Numbered from the stretch's first letter, positions 1 to 10,835 are shown. The stretch is DNA of 64,000 bases from Maratus speciosus (GCA_963932465.1 OZ010788.1:675016484-675080483), one strand, 5' to 3'. The notes: generated from the sequence alone by a model not told the origin. A program made the numbers and translations.

Positions 1-110
1 ATTTGGAATTATATGTAACAATTATATAATATTACAATTCATCATCTTAGAGAATAGGAATTCTGTTTTTTCAGAATTTAGTGTCGCCCCCGGCATTTCC
101 ATTACTTCAT

Positions 111-144
111 TTTCTTCTGATGGGCTGGTGGCTTCTATTATTAT
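111..144 (+). mobile_element. Fold-back MITE copy 1, left fragment
   Basis: Begins TTTTCTTCTGATGG and continues, after the LTR element is removed, at 7142. Same sequence as the ends of the copies at 14234-14538 and 58808-59027. The LTR element inserted at its ATTAT. Confidence 0.85.
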
Positions 145-931
145 TGTCGGGGTTTCCTCTTAGTCCGCACAACTTTGAAGAAATTCCGTGCTATTTATAT
201 GCTGCCACCACCAATATAATTACGTGATATCGGTCACGCACTGAGAGGATTGTTTAAATGAAAACCAACGCTTTCAATTAACTAAATTAAGTTTATTTAC
301 ACACTATTTACATAATACAAAACACTATTTACACTTAAAACTCGGATGTAGGTGATCCGGTTCAACCTTAAATTAAATACAGTAAAGCTGGCTGTGTACT
401 GTTAAAACTACGTTATCTCACTCTCACTCTATACACGTTAAATAAGCTTTACCGGAGATCGATCTCAATCTCCCAACACATGGGCTCTAAGCCTAAGCTC
501 TCCGAGCCTCACTCAACCTTACGCTCTCTCTCTCAGAGCTATCCAAGAAACTCCCCTTGCGCTTGGCACTCCAGCCTTCAACTCAACGTCTCAGCAGCAG
601 AGCCTGCACCCTAGCAACCTTCTGCCTTTACTCAACGTAATACCCTCGGGGTTTTCTACTTGGCTCGCATTCCAAGCTCGTTTCTTCGTTCGTGGAATGC
701 CTTTGTCTCCCCATCTTCCACAGACATATCAAAATGTCGGGCACACCCCTCTCCAACCATCTTTTTTCCCCTTCATTCCATCTATACATTTTCACCGGCT
801 TAGATCCAGTTTTAGACAATGAAAGAATGTTATTTTGAAATTCCAGTACACAGGCCATACAATATAATATATTAAGACAAAAATAATATTGAACCAGGGT
901 TCTAATAGCAGATGTTTCTCAGAACCTGACA
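145..931 (-). repeat. 3' LTR (relative to element)
   Basis: Direct copy of 6349-7141 with TG...CA ends. It lies downstream of RNase H on the minus strand, so it is the 3' LTR. It differs from the other LTR by scattered substitutions and small indels, concentrated around 575-615. A C-run beginning at 932 marks the polypurine tract junction. Confidence 0.95.
628..858 (-). pseudogene. ORF in the 3' LTR with a PH-like (RanBD/WH1) motif
   Basis: A 76-codon ORF begins 73 nt inside the LTR on its sense strand. Residues ~22-42 read VKMYRWNEGEKRW followed by LERGVPDI. This resembles the first two strands of RanBP1-type or WH1 domains (aromatic, basic residue, acidic patch, Trp, then ERG.xD). In the other LTR the same frame has a stop where the Trp of YRW is TGG here, so the ORF is not conserved even within the element. 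It could be a captured host exon fragment, a short element protein or chance. The rest of a RanBD is not present. Confidence 0.3.
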
Positions 932-947
932 CCCCCCCCCCCACCTT
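932..947 (-). other. Polypurine tract
   Basis: On the minus strand AAGGT followed by a run of 11 G abuts the 3' LTR start (TGTCAGG). This is the usual position of the plus-strand priming site of an LTR element. The long G run may have expanded after insertion. Confidence 0.75.
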
Positions 948-1235
948 AGCGGAAAATATGCCATTTAGGGGCTAATTTTCCCCAAACATATAATAATATC
1001 ACTGAAGAGTTCAATAGTCTCTTTGCAGGTTTCTTCATTATTATTATTACATATATATTTCAAGGTGTCTGAATATTATCTACTGACATTTCTAATGAAC
1101 CGTGTACTAATATTATTATTACAGAAAAACTACACATGCTAATACACTATTTATTATAAACACAAAATTCAAATACAATTACACATACATAAAAAACAAT
1201 TTGAAACGTGATGACATCCCTTTCAGGTTTGTCCA
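948..1235 (-). other. Retroelement 3' untranslated region
   Basis: AT-rich stretch between the RNase H stop and the polypurine tract. No integrase, chromodomain or env-like coding sequence is visible on either strand. Confidence 0.7.
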
Positions 1236-2382
1236 CTATTTAGTCATTGATGTCGATGGGCTAGCAACTGGCTGTTCTTCCCAGCTCTTCCTATGTAGCC
1301 TAGAAATTGCATCAGCATTTAAATGTTGAGCTCCTGGACGATGAGAAATACTCAGGTTCCAGCGTTGCAAGGCAAGAGCCCATCTAGTGAGTTTGGGGTA
1401 CCTAGAGGTTGTTTCAGTGAGAAATTTTAATGGATTATGATCCGTTACTATCTCAATTTGAGATCCATATGTCCATTTTTCAAACTTCCGCAACCCGAAC
1501 ACTCTAAGCCTCTTTCCCTGATAATTTCTGACTGGCAAAAGCAATCGGTTTAAACTGACCCTTTTCATCTTTTTGAGTAAGACAACATCCTACTGCCAGG
1601 TCTGAAGCATCGGCGTGAAGCTGATATTCCCGGACTACGGTAGGTGTAGCCAAACGCGTCACGTTACATAACTTATCTTTAAGGGTATTAAATGCTTCTG
1701 CTTCCCTTTCATCCCATGGTACAGTATTTTTAACCTTCCCTTTAGTTAATTCAGTTAAAGGTATAGCAATTTCTGCATAATTTGGAATATAAGATCGGTA
1801 ACATCCCATTAATCCCAAAACAGATCTAACTTCCTTTTTAGTTTTCGGTCTCTTTAAGTCCCTTATTGCTCCTATTTTTTCCTCATAAGGTGCACGCGTT
1901 CCACCCCCAATTACATGACCTAAAAACTTAGTCAATTTCTCTCCAAATTTACATTTGTCCAGCCTAATCGTAAAATTTCTAATTTTAAGTTCTTCTATGA
2001 CAGACCTAACATGCTCACAATGCTCTTCCCAGGTGTCGGAGAAAATGATGACATCATCAATATATGCTTGTGCATACCTCCGATGACCTTGAAGAACCTC
2101 ATTCATATCTTTTTGGAACGTAGCAGTCGCCCCTGATAAACCAAAAGGCATAGTACGCCACTGATAAGTCCCATTATGAGTTGTAAAAGCTGTCAAATAT
2201 TTACATTCCTCCGCCATTTTAATCTGCCAATAACCCCTCAATAAATCAATCGAAGATAAATATTTAGCTGCCCCCACAGTATACATGATTTCCTGCGAAT
2301 CTTTCATAGGAAATGTTGGGACCTGCGTTACTGAATTTAAAGCTCTATAATCAATGCAAAGCCTAACAGTTGCGTCTTTTTT
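1236..2382 (-). pseudogene. pol C-terminal part: reverse transcriptase and RNase H
   Basis: The RT frame opens at about plus 2382 with the sequence around RLCIDYRALNSVT, the first conserved RT block. It continues through the LLRGYWQI block, the MPFGL block and the catalytic YIDDVIIF (YxDD). RNase H starts at LHADASD (catalytic Asp). It shifts frame near 1515-1530 and resumes through TDHNPLKFL to NADAISR, ending at a stop at 1236. Lengths and motifs fit Ty3/gypsy RT-RH. Nothing resembling integrase follows RNase H: only ~300 bp of noncoding sequence remains before the LTR. One or two small indels make it non-functional. Confidence 0.92.
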
Positions 2383-3539
2383 GGAGCTCTATCATTCACT
2401 TTAACCCCTCTAGTCAATTGGCACTCTAAACATGACTCACAAAATTGTTTAGTTTCTTTCGCCATCCCCTCCCAATAAAACGAATACCTGATTCTCTGTA
2501 ACGTTTTCTTGGCTGCATGATGCCCTCCAAATACCGAAGTATGCGCTAATTTTAGGATTTCTCCCCTTCTTACCTTGGGTGCTACTAATTGAGCTATAAT
2601 GTCGCCTAACAATTTCTCTTTATGATACAATAAACCATCTACAATATAATAATCTTCTTTATCCATTTTAGCAAATTCCCAAACTCTCTCTAAATTTTTG
2701 CATTCCAATTGGGATTTCTTAAACATATCTGAATTACTAACGATAACTTTATTATTTTCCTCCACTTCCGTTTTTCCTGCATTTTTACTTTGTAAATTTT
2801 CCGATCTCGCTTCTATTGCGTAAACATTACAATTATCGCTACCCATATCTTTCTTTTCACTCGAGTTATCAATACTAATTTCCGAACTTTCTAATTCTTG
2901 GGACTCTAGCAATGGCTCCTCGCGATTGATCCCTGATAACTCATTAATCACCTCGGGATGTAAAATTACCTGCTCATTCATATTATCGGTCACCGCGCAA
3001 ATTACTTCCTGATGAATTATATTAGTCTGTCCGAATTGCGGAATAGCTAATGGTAATTTAATCAACGGTGATTTAACTGCTTCACCAAATAATCCTTGTA
3101 AATAAATACTACCCGCTCCTTTTATTTTCTCTTCCGGTACCAAATCTTTATGAATAACACTAATTTCACATCCAGAATCAACCAATCCTTTTGCTTTTTG
3201 CCCATTTACACTAACTTCAATTTTCTCAAGTTTATTTAATTTCTCACCAATAACATTAGTTCTCTGTTCGGCCTTTGCCGATATCCTCGCCACAACAGCT
3301 CCCTTCAGTAACTTTTTATTTCCTTTCACGACAATCTTATTTACACCCACTTTCTGTTCACGCCCTTTACTAGCATTATTATTTCCCTCATTACCCACTT
3401 TATTACAAAAACGTTGGTAATGACCTCTTAAACCACATTTGAAGCATCTAGGAGCTGAATCATCACTAGTTTTCTTAAAATCAGTTTTCCTACCCGAAAA
3501 AGAATGTCTCATTACTCCCGTTTTGCCTCCAATTACCAC
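2337..3539 (-). pseudogene. pol N-terminal part: zinc knuckle, protease, integrase HHCC domain
   Basis: A 400-residue minus-strand ORF. Near residue 32 is a CCHC knuckle, CFKCGLRGHYQRFC. Near residue 120 is a retropepsin-like active site, VDSGCEISVI, with DSG in place of the commoner DTG. After a low-complexity Glu/Asn/Ser linker, residues ~295-375 contain the integrase zinc-binding fold: an H...H pair around LAHTSVFGGHH, then a CESCLEC cysteine pair and the following QLTR. The protein then jumps directly into the start of RT in another frame at about plus 2382. The catalytic DDE core of integrase is therefore missing at this junction. Domain order protease-integrase-RT is unlike canonical Ty3/gypsy (protease-RT-RNase H-integrase) but is known for Gmr1-like elements. 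Confidence 0.88.
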
Positions 3540-4798
3540 TAAATTTACTATTCTCCCTCTGTTTCACTTTTTCACTGTTTACATACCTATCTTTATCCTT
3601 AAAACTTTTATACGTAACGGCATAAGACTTATGTTTAACGTCAAAATAATTGTCACATTCTTTAGCAATTTTAGAAGCTTCTAGCCATTTACTCTGCTGA
3701 GTTAACCCAATATATGATGCGGTTTCTTCATCTAACGTGTTTAATAACTTATCCGTAATTATTAACTGGTTGACCTTTTCATATGAGTCAGCACCCCTAA
3801 TCTTACAATAATTTTCCCATGTTGCTATTAAACGCCATACAAATAATACATGAGTTTCATTCTGGTTTCTCCTAGCCTTCTTAAAATTTTCCAAACACGC
3901 CTTCGGTGTCGGCTCATGTTCCCTTAGAACTAACTCCTTTAATTCCTCGGCCCCACCAGTGGCCGAGAGGTTCTGCTCTCGAAGCTGGTAGACGGGAGGT
4001 GCTGGGTTCGATCCCAATCGCGCCCGTCGGCCTAATCGTTCGGAGTTTTCGTGGTTTTCTTCGAGCCGTGGATCTTCCATGCGTTAATACGGATTAGGTT
4101 CCCTTAGAAAGACCCCCACGGAGGGCACTCCCCCCGGGCCTATATCCCTCGTGTAGATAATTGGCCGTCAAAAATCAACCAACCTTTAATTCCTCATAAC
4201 TCTCAATTTGTTCCCTAGTGGTATAAATCAACAAATTATCTGCTTTATCTCCTGACATATTTAGTAGAATTTCGGCCTGCTGGTTTTCCGGTACATTTTT
4301 AGTTTTGAATGCCCTTTCTAAACTGTTGAAAAATAAATTCCATCCCTCAGTCCCTTCTGGTACTTTGATAGACCGAGTTTTAACACTTTTGATCAATTTT
4401 TCTAGGTTACTTTCATTATTAGATTCCCTAGACCGATTTGAGTTATTTGTCGAATCTTGTACCCTTAGCCTCTCCATTTCTAATTCATGTTCCATCCTTA
4501 ATTTTTCAGCCCTCTCTTCTCTTTCTAACTTTTCACGCTCTAATTTTTCCTGTTGTTCTTCGCGCTCTAATTTTTCCTGTTTTTCTAACTTTTCGCGCCC
4601 CAATCGTTCCGCAACAATAGTGTTAGATAATTCCATAGCTTCCTCGTCATATTCATCGCTGTCCATTATCTTTTTCTTAAGCTGAAATCTGGTATCCTCT
4701 TCCGTGAATTCAACCCCCAGTTCTTCGGCTATCATTTGAAGATCCACCCTTTTTAGTTTCAATAAGAAAGCCATACCTTCACCGATTATTATTACCAC
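3490..4798 (-). pseudogene. gag remnant interrupted by a SINE
   Basis: The minus-strand reading frame starts at 4798 and runs to the SINE at 4182. It resumes on the far side at 3948 and continues to a stop near 3490. The first ~60 residues look like a small N-terminal helical domain. About residues 65-110 are a Glu/Lys/Arg-rich heptad region with repeated E-K-L-E-R-E motifs, a likely coiled coil. The C-terminal half (plus positions 3948-3560) has the helical pattern with conserved Trp and Leu typical of retroelement capsid. The 13-bp duplication made by the SINE encodes Glu-Glu-Leu-Lys on both sides. The frame then runs out next to the zinc-knuckle frame, implying a one-base frameshift, either a mutation or a former programmed shift. 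Gag identity rests on position, coiled coil and the following knuckle. Confidence 0.8.
3949..4182 (+). mobile_element. tRNA-derived SINE inserted in gag
   Basis: A 234-bp insertion flanked by a perfect 13-bp target duplication, CCTTTAATTCCTC (3936-3948 and 4183-4195). The 5' part reads like a tRNA gene: an A-box-like GTGGCCGAGAGG at 3960-3971 and a B-box-like GGTTCGATCCC at 4004-4014. The unrelated body runs to an A-rich tail ending near 4182. It is antisense to the retroelement and splits gag. Boxes, tail and duplication length all fit LINE-mediated SINE insertion. The tRNA parent looks like a Ser/Leu class II tRNA, but this is uncertain. Confidence 0.88.
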
Positions 4799-6327
4799 TC
4801 TACAATAATATTTAAACCTACCAAATTAATCTTTCCTAAATTTCTACATTAGCACAGTTACCTCCACTTATTATATTAATTAATACATTTCAGATAATCG
4901 ATGTATTATATTTCTAATTTAACCTACTGTATAATCTGATTTTCCTCAACCATTGATATCACACAATTTACATCCAATAAAACAAAAGGTAAAACAATAA
5001 TTTCGATTTGATTACTATGCAATACAGATTCCAATTTATACATTAGATAATAACATACAATTTACATAATAATACTGATACGTTGCAAAGAGAATAAAAG
5101 TATTGATGCCAATAGAAACATCCACAGCATAAAGAAAAATTGTATTACATACACATATAAATTTCCACAATTATCCTCAATAAAATATTTCCAAACTCAA
5201 TACTGGTTTTCACACTTAAAACAAATACAATCAAAACCTTCACTTTTTTTTCCCCACTGTGAGCCCCCCCCCCTTTTTTTTTTCTCCTTGTGAGCCTTTT
5301 TTTTTTTTTTTTTTTTTTTTTCTCGAAGTTTACTTCTAGCCAGTTAAAATTCTAAGCAAATGTTCATTACTCGTTTGTTATCAACTCTTCAAGCTTATAA
5401 AACAGTATTGATCCATTTAAATGTTACTTTAATAATAATTTAAATGGAAGGAATAATTGAATTTACTTCAAACTCTTATTAACACAATGCATTAATTTTG
5501 TTGACTACCATTATTAGTAAAAAAAATAGAAAATCAATATTAGTACAAGTTATTATGACCTTTTCTTAAAACAATAGTAAATATGGCTCTTAATATCTCC
5601 TACCTCTGAACACAATTACTTTATTGCACATAAATTATCTTAAATTACTATTAATTATACAACAACAAATACATTTGGTTCGAGAATGTCAGCAGACAGA
5701 AATGATCAAAACACCTTACCTTATACTTTATCTGCAGGGGTACTCCGCTGCTCACACGTAGTTTCACGATGAATTCAATATTTCGCACTTTAAAGTCACT
5801 TTGATGATATTTAACACTCAGGCTGTAATACACTGTAATTTGATTCACTGTAGCGATGATAGGGCACAAACACTATTTCGGTTTGCCGTAACGACGATAG
5901 GGCACAACACTTTAGTTCGGTTCGCTGTAACGATGATAGGGCACAACACTTTAGTTCGGTTCGCTGTAACGATGATAGGACACAACACTTTAGTTCGGTT
6001 CGCTGTAACGATGATAGGACACAACACTTTAGTTCGGTTCGCTGTAACGATGATAGGACACAACACTTTAGTTCGGTTCGCTGTAACGATGATAGGACAC
6101 AACACTTTAGTTCGGTTCGCTGTAACGATGATAGGACACAACACTTTAGTTCGGTTCGCTGTAACGATGATAGGGCACACACACTCTGTATTTCTGCTCG
6201 ACGCTTGGTTTTTATCTCTCTAAAATTCCGCTCGACGATCCGGCATTTCCACGCAAGAATTCCACTGGGTGCTCCGGCACTAATACACTGCAACACGACT
6301 CGCTGGTCACTAGTCTGAGACGATTCT
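4799..6327 (-). other. Retroelement leader region
   Basis: About 1.5 kb between gag and the primer site. It is AT-rich, with C and T homopolymer runs at 5265-5322 and the 39-bp minisatellite at 5851-6183. No credible coding sequence apart from the repeat-generated open frames. A packaging signal would be expected here but cannot be recognised. Confidence 0.65.
5851..6183. repeat. 39-bp minisatellite in the retroelement leader
   Basis: Seven full 39-bp units run from 5889 to 6161, with partial or diverged units at both edges (5851-5888 and 6162-6183). Each unit has TAACGATGATAGG, a central ACAACACTTTAG and a final TTCGGTTCGCTG. Units differ mainly at one G/A position. The period is a multiple of three, so it keeps several frames open on both strands. 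Those ORFs are by-products. Confidence 0.95.
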
Positions 6328-6345
6328 ATCCCACCGCTGCCACCA
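6328..6345 (-). other. Primer binding site, tRNA-Leu type
   Basis: Minus-strand TGGTGGCAGCGGTGGGAT lies 3 nt inside the 5' LTR. It is complementary over 18 nt to the 3' end (including CCA) that I recall for animal tRNA-Leu. This is the expected place for minus-strand DNA priming. Confidence 0.85.
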
Positions 6346-6348
6346 ATT

Positions 6349-7141
6349 TGTCGGAGTTTCCTCTTAGTCCGCACAACTTTGAAGAAATTCCGTGTTAATT
6401 ATATGCTGCCACCACCGATATAATTACGTGATATCGGTCACGCACTGAGAGGATTGTTTAAATGAAAACCAACGCTTTCAATTAACTAAATTAACAGTTT
6501 ATTTACACACTATTTACACAATACAAAACACTATTTACACTTAAAACTCGGATGTAGGTGATCCGGTTCAACATTAAATTAAATACAGTAAAGCTGGCTG
6601 TGTACTGTTAAAACTACGTTATCTCACTCTCACTCTATACACGTTAAATAAGCTTTACCGGAGATCGATCTCAATCTCCCAACACATGGGCTCTAAGCCT
6701 AAGCTATCCGAGCCTCACTCAACCTTAGGCTCTCTCTCTCAGAGCTATCCAAGCAACTCCCCTTGCGCTTGGCACTCCAGCCTTCAACTCAGCAGAGTCT
6801 CATCAGCAGAGTCTGCCCCTAGCAACCTTCTGCCTTTACTCAACGTAACCCCCTCGGGGTTTTCTACCTGACTCGCATTCCAAGCTCGTTTCTTCGTTCG
6901 TGGAATGCCTTTGTCTCCCCATCTTCCACAGACATATAAAAATGTCGGGCACACCCCTCTCCAACCATCTTTTTTCCCCTTCATTTCATCTATACATTTT
7001 CACCGACTTAGATCCAGTTTTAGACAATGAAAGAATGTTATTTTGAAATTCCAGTACACAGGCCATACTATATATAATATATTAAGACAAAAATAATATA
7101 GAACCCGAGTTCTAATAGCAGATGTTTCTCAGAACCTGACA
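6349..7141 (-). repeat. 5' LTR (relative to element)
   Basis: Direct copy of 145-931. On the minus strand it is followed after 3 nt by the primer binding site, so it is the 5' LTR and would carry the element's promoter. A TATA-like AT run is visible near 7066-7085. Flanked on the right by the target duplication ATTAT (7142-7146). Confidence 0.95.
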
Positions 7142-7349
7142 ATTATGAAACAGCCATTATAAATGAAGTGTTAGGTAAAGATAAAGAGCAGCCGTAAAAA
7201 GTTAGAACTGATTTTCTGGTCAGAAAGTGGGGGGGGGGGGGGGGGGAATGGCCACAATTTTTTAGGGCTGCTCTTTCATCTTCACCTAATACTTCATTTA
7301 TAATGGCTGTTTCATAATAATAGAAGCCACCAATCCATCAGAAGAAAAT
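7142..7349 (+). mobile_element. Fold-back MITE copy 1, right fragment
   Basis: Continues copy 1 after the LTR insertion. An arm beginning ATTATGAAACAGCCATT is followed by a G-run (7230-7247) and then the inverted arm ending CCATCAGAAGAAAAT. The two arms pair over roughly 80-90 bp around the G-rich centre. Confidence 0.85.
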
Positions 7350-8075
7350 AACTCGGTTAAGCGGGACTCTACTGCAGTACAAAACATATTTCAATTTTAA
7401 GATGTTTTATTTTATGTAAAATGACGTCATTCGTATCTGCTTAAGAATTCCACATTTACGATCTACTCTTAAACATCTACAGTAAAGCATGCATAGCACA
7501 TCACTATCGCGAAATAATGCACAAATGCAGCAAAAAGATTCCGTCATTGAAGAAAATCAAAAAAAAAAAAAAAGCTATCTAATGATTCATAGATACTTAC
7601 AATTAAATATAGTATATAATAGCTCCATTGTTTTAACAGAAATCATTCGTTTATATTTTTTTTCAAAATAGCACGTATTTTAATTACATTTTCTTTCGGT
7701 TGTTACGTGAAAATGGCAGCAAAAATATATAATTACTATTTTCAAACTGTTTTTTCTTTACTTTCTACAGAAATGAGTACTTCCGTTGCCAATATTAAGC
7801 AAATGGATCAAAAAAAAAAAAAAAAAAATAAATAAAAAAATATTTTAAAAATAAAGGGAGATAGTTTTCAAACAAAATGCATTTAAGAACTTTTTTTTCC
7901 AATATTACGACGGTATAAAAATTGAAAATGTGCGATGCTTAGAAGTTAAAAAAAAAAATGCTAAAGACTATTTAATCGTAATGCTTTGTTTTACGGCTAG
8001 CTTCTGTAAGGTAACGTAATATTTTGGAGACAAAATAAGCTGGGAGAAAGAAATAGCATACCGTACCGGAGGCTA
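7350..8075 (+). repeat. Dispersed repeat, inverted partner of 13315-14233
   Basis: Starts with AACTCGGTTAAGCGGGACTC (a pogo-like terminus) and runs through a section containing TGCATAGCACATCACTATCG and CATTTTCTTTCGGTTGTTAC. The same landmarks appear in reverse order and complement at 13315-14233. With the MITE and 1-110 it makes an inverted copy of 13315-14600. Several A-tracts differ in length. No coding sequence. Confidence 0.8.
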
Positions 8076-8182
8076 AAAGAAAAAAAAAAAAAAAGCAATT
8101 TAACAAATTTCAACGACCATTTGGAAAATGATTTTTTTCAAAGGCTAAAATTTAAGATCAGGAGTTTATCATAGGAGTTTAA

Positions 8183-8395
8183 GGAGTTGATCATACATTA
8201 CGTACGCCATGGATTAAGCATTCACATTCCTGGATTGAATCATGAACACATTTTAAAAGAAATTTCAGTTTTATAATTTTCGGTACTGTAAATTTTTAAA
8301 CTTCTACGGAGCTGGTCATACATTACTTACGCCGTGGATTAAACATTAATATTCCTGGACCCATTTTAAATGAAATTTCATTTTTAAACTTCTAA
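8183..8395 (+). repeat. ~125-bp tandem duplication, diverged
   Basis: GGAGTTGATCATACATTACG at 8183 recurs as GGAGCTGGTCATACATTACT at 8308. Both continue through a GCCATGGATTAA-like block, and the second copy has lost ~35 bp. Confidence 0.8.
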
Positions 8396-8419
8396 ACATC
8401 CCACAATATTACTTTTTAT

Positions 8420-8600
8420 ATCGTCGTATAGAGAAAAAAATGCATTTTTAATTGCAATTTGTTTGAAAGCCGTATCTCAATTTGTTTCTGAGTTTTGTAG
8501 TTTTTATTACTTTTTTGTCATAGTGGCAACAGAAGTATCTATCTCTGTTGAAAGTAAAGGGAAAATGCAGATTACTGTAGAAAACGAATAAAATACGGGA
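8420..8600 (+). repeat. Third, diverged copy of the 13.5-kb repeat section
   Basis: Shares GCAATTTGTTTGAAA, ATCTCAATTT, TTTTGTAGTTTTT and GTGGCAACAGAAGTAT-like blocks, in the same order, with 13505-13640. Confidence 0.65.
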
Positions 8601-8699
8601 TTCAACTAATAAACGTTTCAGATATGTTTTTGATTTCCTATCCTGACCGAGGACAATAACCATTTTTCCAAATGGTTAAAAAATTAATAAATTGAGTAT

Positions 8700-9780
8700 C
8701 AATACATTGCACTGATATTATACATAATAAATCTGGATCAACTATTATTAATTTAACTAATTATTAATGAATTTTTTAATAAACTTATATCTTAATCACC
8801 AATATATGAAGTATTAAAAAATAAAACATTCAAAATTGGCGAAAGGAAAACAAAACAGGAAGGTGAATTCATAAAAAGAACAAGTAAATAAAGAAATATA
8901 TGTAGGAAATCATAAATATTTGAATTTTTTTTTAAACTATTTGTAACTAAAACTATTTAACCAATGAAAAAAGACCTGAAATAATGAATCATTGTCAGCA
9001 TCAACAAATCCTTTGCACGAAATGTATGATCTCAAAATTGAAAATTCATTATTTCAAAAAGAAAAACTACTAAGTGAACTTAAAAAAATGAGAGAACAAT
9101 TATGAATAAAGTCGGAACTAATGATTCGTAACTTGTTTTCAAGGACAATATTACGAAATCATTGTAAAAAGTGGTTAATTTCTGAGGAAGAAATAATAAG
9201 CTACAGCTTAAATGCTTATTTTCTCCATTGGATATATATATATTCTCTCCTGTTGCTCTATATCTGGCCATAAACTGGACAAAAAATATTTTTAAAAAAG
9301 AAATTAACTTATATTGCTTCTATAAGCATAAATAAAAGAGGTGCATTTTCCATAATTGGGGTTCACGTCCAATTCACGTATTGTAACAACGAACGTATAC
9401 GTTTTGGAACAATGTCAATGGCAGGAGGTCCGGGATCTTGAAATCGGGATCATTTTCGAATCCAGAAATTCCAGGATTTTAAGGATTGGGAAATATTAGC
9501 GTTATGAAAAAAGGATCCATCTAGATTCACGAAAGTGAATTTGTAAGGTCAAACGTCCATGAATTCTGATCAGCTTTATACACCTTGCGCAAATATAATA
9601 AAAAAACTGCTTAATGTGACTTATGGGAAAGTTTATGGTGTAAAGATTTGAGCTATATCAAACTCGCCATATAGAAAGAACTAATGTATTTCTAAAACAG
9701 TAAAAATATGGTGAAGTCCACTAAGACGAACGGTAAGATGAGGTAAACTACTCAGTCATCATCGATCTTGGACATTTGAC
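8700..9780. other. Unassigned AT-rich stretch
   Basis: No coding sequence, RNA gene or clear repeat boundary seen. Short A and T tracts only. Confidence 0.5.
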
Positions 9781-10320
9781 AATAGGTGACAGTTTGCTAA
9801 TGCAAAGGAGCAGCTGGTATTCTCTTGATCTTTAGCGTGGGAAAAGAACTCGCATACTTTTTCACAAGAGCATATGATCGCAGGATCCGTGTGCAAAAAA
9901 GAGGAGGTTCTCAAGGTGTCCATTCAGGGGATAGCGAAAAGGGTCCCTGGGAGGTTCTTGAAAAAAACGGACAGTTAGTGCCTGAGAAACTCACTATTGT
10001 TTTTAGAGGGAGATAATTGAGAGATATATACGAGAGGAGGATGAAGAGGAGATTAGATTTGGCTGGAGTTGGAAGAGCGACTTTTGAGAGGAGAAGGTTC
10101 TCTCCGGAGAAAAGTTGAAGGCCGAAAAGGGCCGAGTTTTACAATTCCTAGGACCGGGGACTTATACCTGGGATCAGCGGCGACAGGGCACTGGGTGCCG
10201 TCTCGGAGAAGAGATCTTAATCTCTGAAATAAGGCAAGCGTCTACCGATTAAATAATGAATTGCCTTGTGGACTTAATCGACTAGCTGCCACCTTCTCAT
10301 AAACACTGTTTTGATGGAGG
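9780..10320. other. Less AT-rich unassigned stretch
   Basis: Purine-rich plus strand, G-rich between 9890 and 10200. Short ORF at 9825-10016 without recognisable domains. It could be a relic LTR or an old exon, but no pair, splice pattern or family is visible. Confidence 0.35.
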
Positions 10321-10780
10321 CATAAACTTTTTGTTCAACAAGATTACATTGTTGTGTACATAACTACTTTTATTTACTCCAGAATATCTTTTATTTTATT
10401 ATAAAAATAAAAATCATGTTGTCATATTCTAAGAGAATATAAGTTGTTAAGCCTTTGAAGTAAACACCCTCGACCATCGCTACCGCCTTCTTAGGACACG
10501 GCACAATGGTTATGGATTTATAGAAAATAAAACAAACTTCAAATGTTTATAGATTCTATTCTTAGCGGCGTTAATTCTTGGTTCGACTCTCTTCACTGAG
10601 TTGGGAAAACTTCTAGTGCGATTTCATTATCATTAGTTTGATTGAAATAAAAATTATAAAGTATAATGTTAATTCTAATAACATTGCCTCGAAAAATTTT
10701 CAGTTAGGGAAGTGGGAGGTTTCACTGTAGTTATTTATTCAGCGATTTTAATTTTTCAAATGAGATTTAAAAAATATATT

Positions 10781-10786
<6 letters not shown>

Positions 10787-10832
<46 letters not shown>
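10787..10832. repeat. (AT)n microsatellite
   Basis: About 23 AT dinucleotides. Other AT runs occur near 11847, 25711, 27418, 27838, 28795 and 41395. Confidence 0.95.

Positions 10833-10835
<3 letters not shown>

Larger units (their letters stand above)
145..7141 (-). mobile_element. Ty3/gypsy-type LTR retrotransposon, full structure, inactive
   Basis: Two direct LTRs (145-931 and 6349-7141) bracket gag- and pol-like coding remnants on the minus strand. Each LTR begins TGTCGG and ends CTGACA on the plus strand. The flanking bases ATTAT at 140-144 and ATTAT at 7142-7146 form a perfect 5-bp target duplication. A tRNA-Leu primer site follows the 5' LTR and a G-rich polypurine tract precedes the 3' LTR. 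Order along the minus strand is LTR, PBS, ~1.5-kb leader with a minisatellite, gag, zinc knuckle, protease, integrase HHCC domain, RT, RNase H, LTR. The integrase core is missing, frames shift at least three times, and a SINE interrupts gag, so the copy cannot transpose on its own. The LTRs differ at roughly two dozen positions by eye, so the insertion is not very recent. No env-like ORF was seen. Confidence 0.95.

Noticed and set aside
3960..4030. A true tRNA gene
   Set aside because: It has A and B boxes, but it is embedded in a 234-bp body with an A-rich tail and target duplication, so it is a SINE head.
5801..6374. Open frames of 111-187 codons on both strands around 5.8-6.4 kb
   Set aside because: Created by the 39-bp minisatellite, whose period is divisible by three. 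The peptides are simple repeats.
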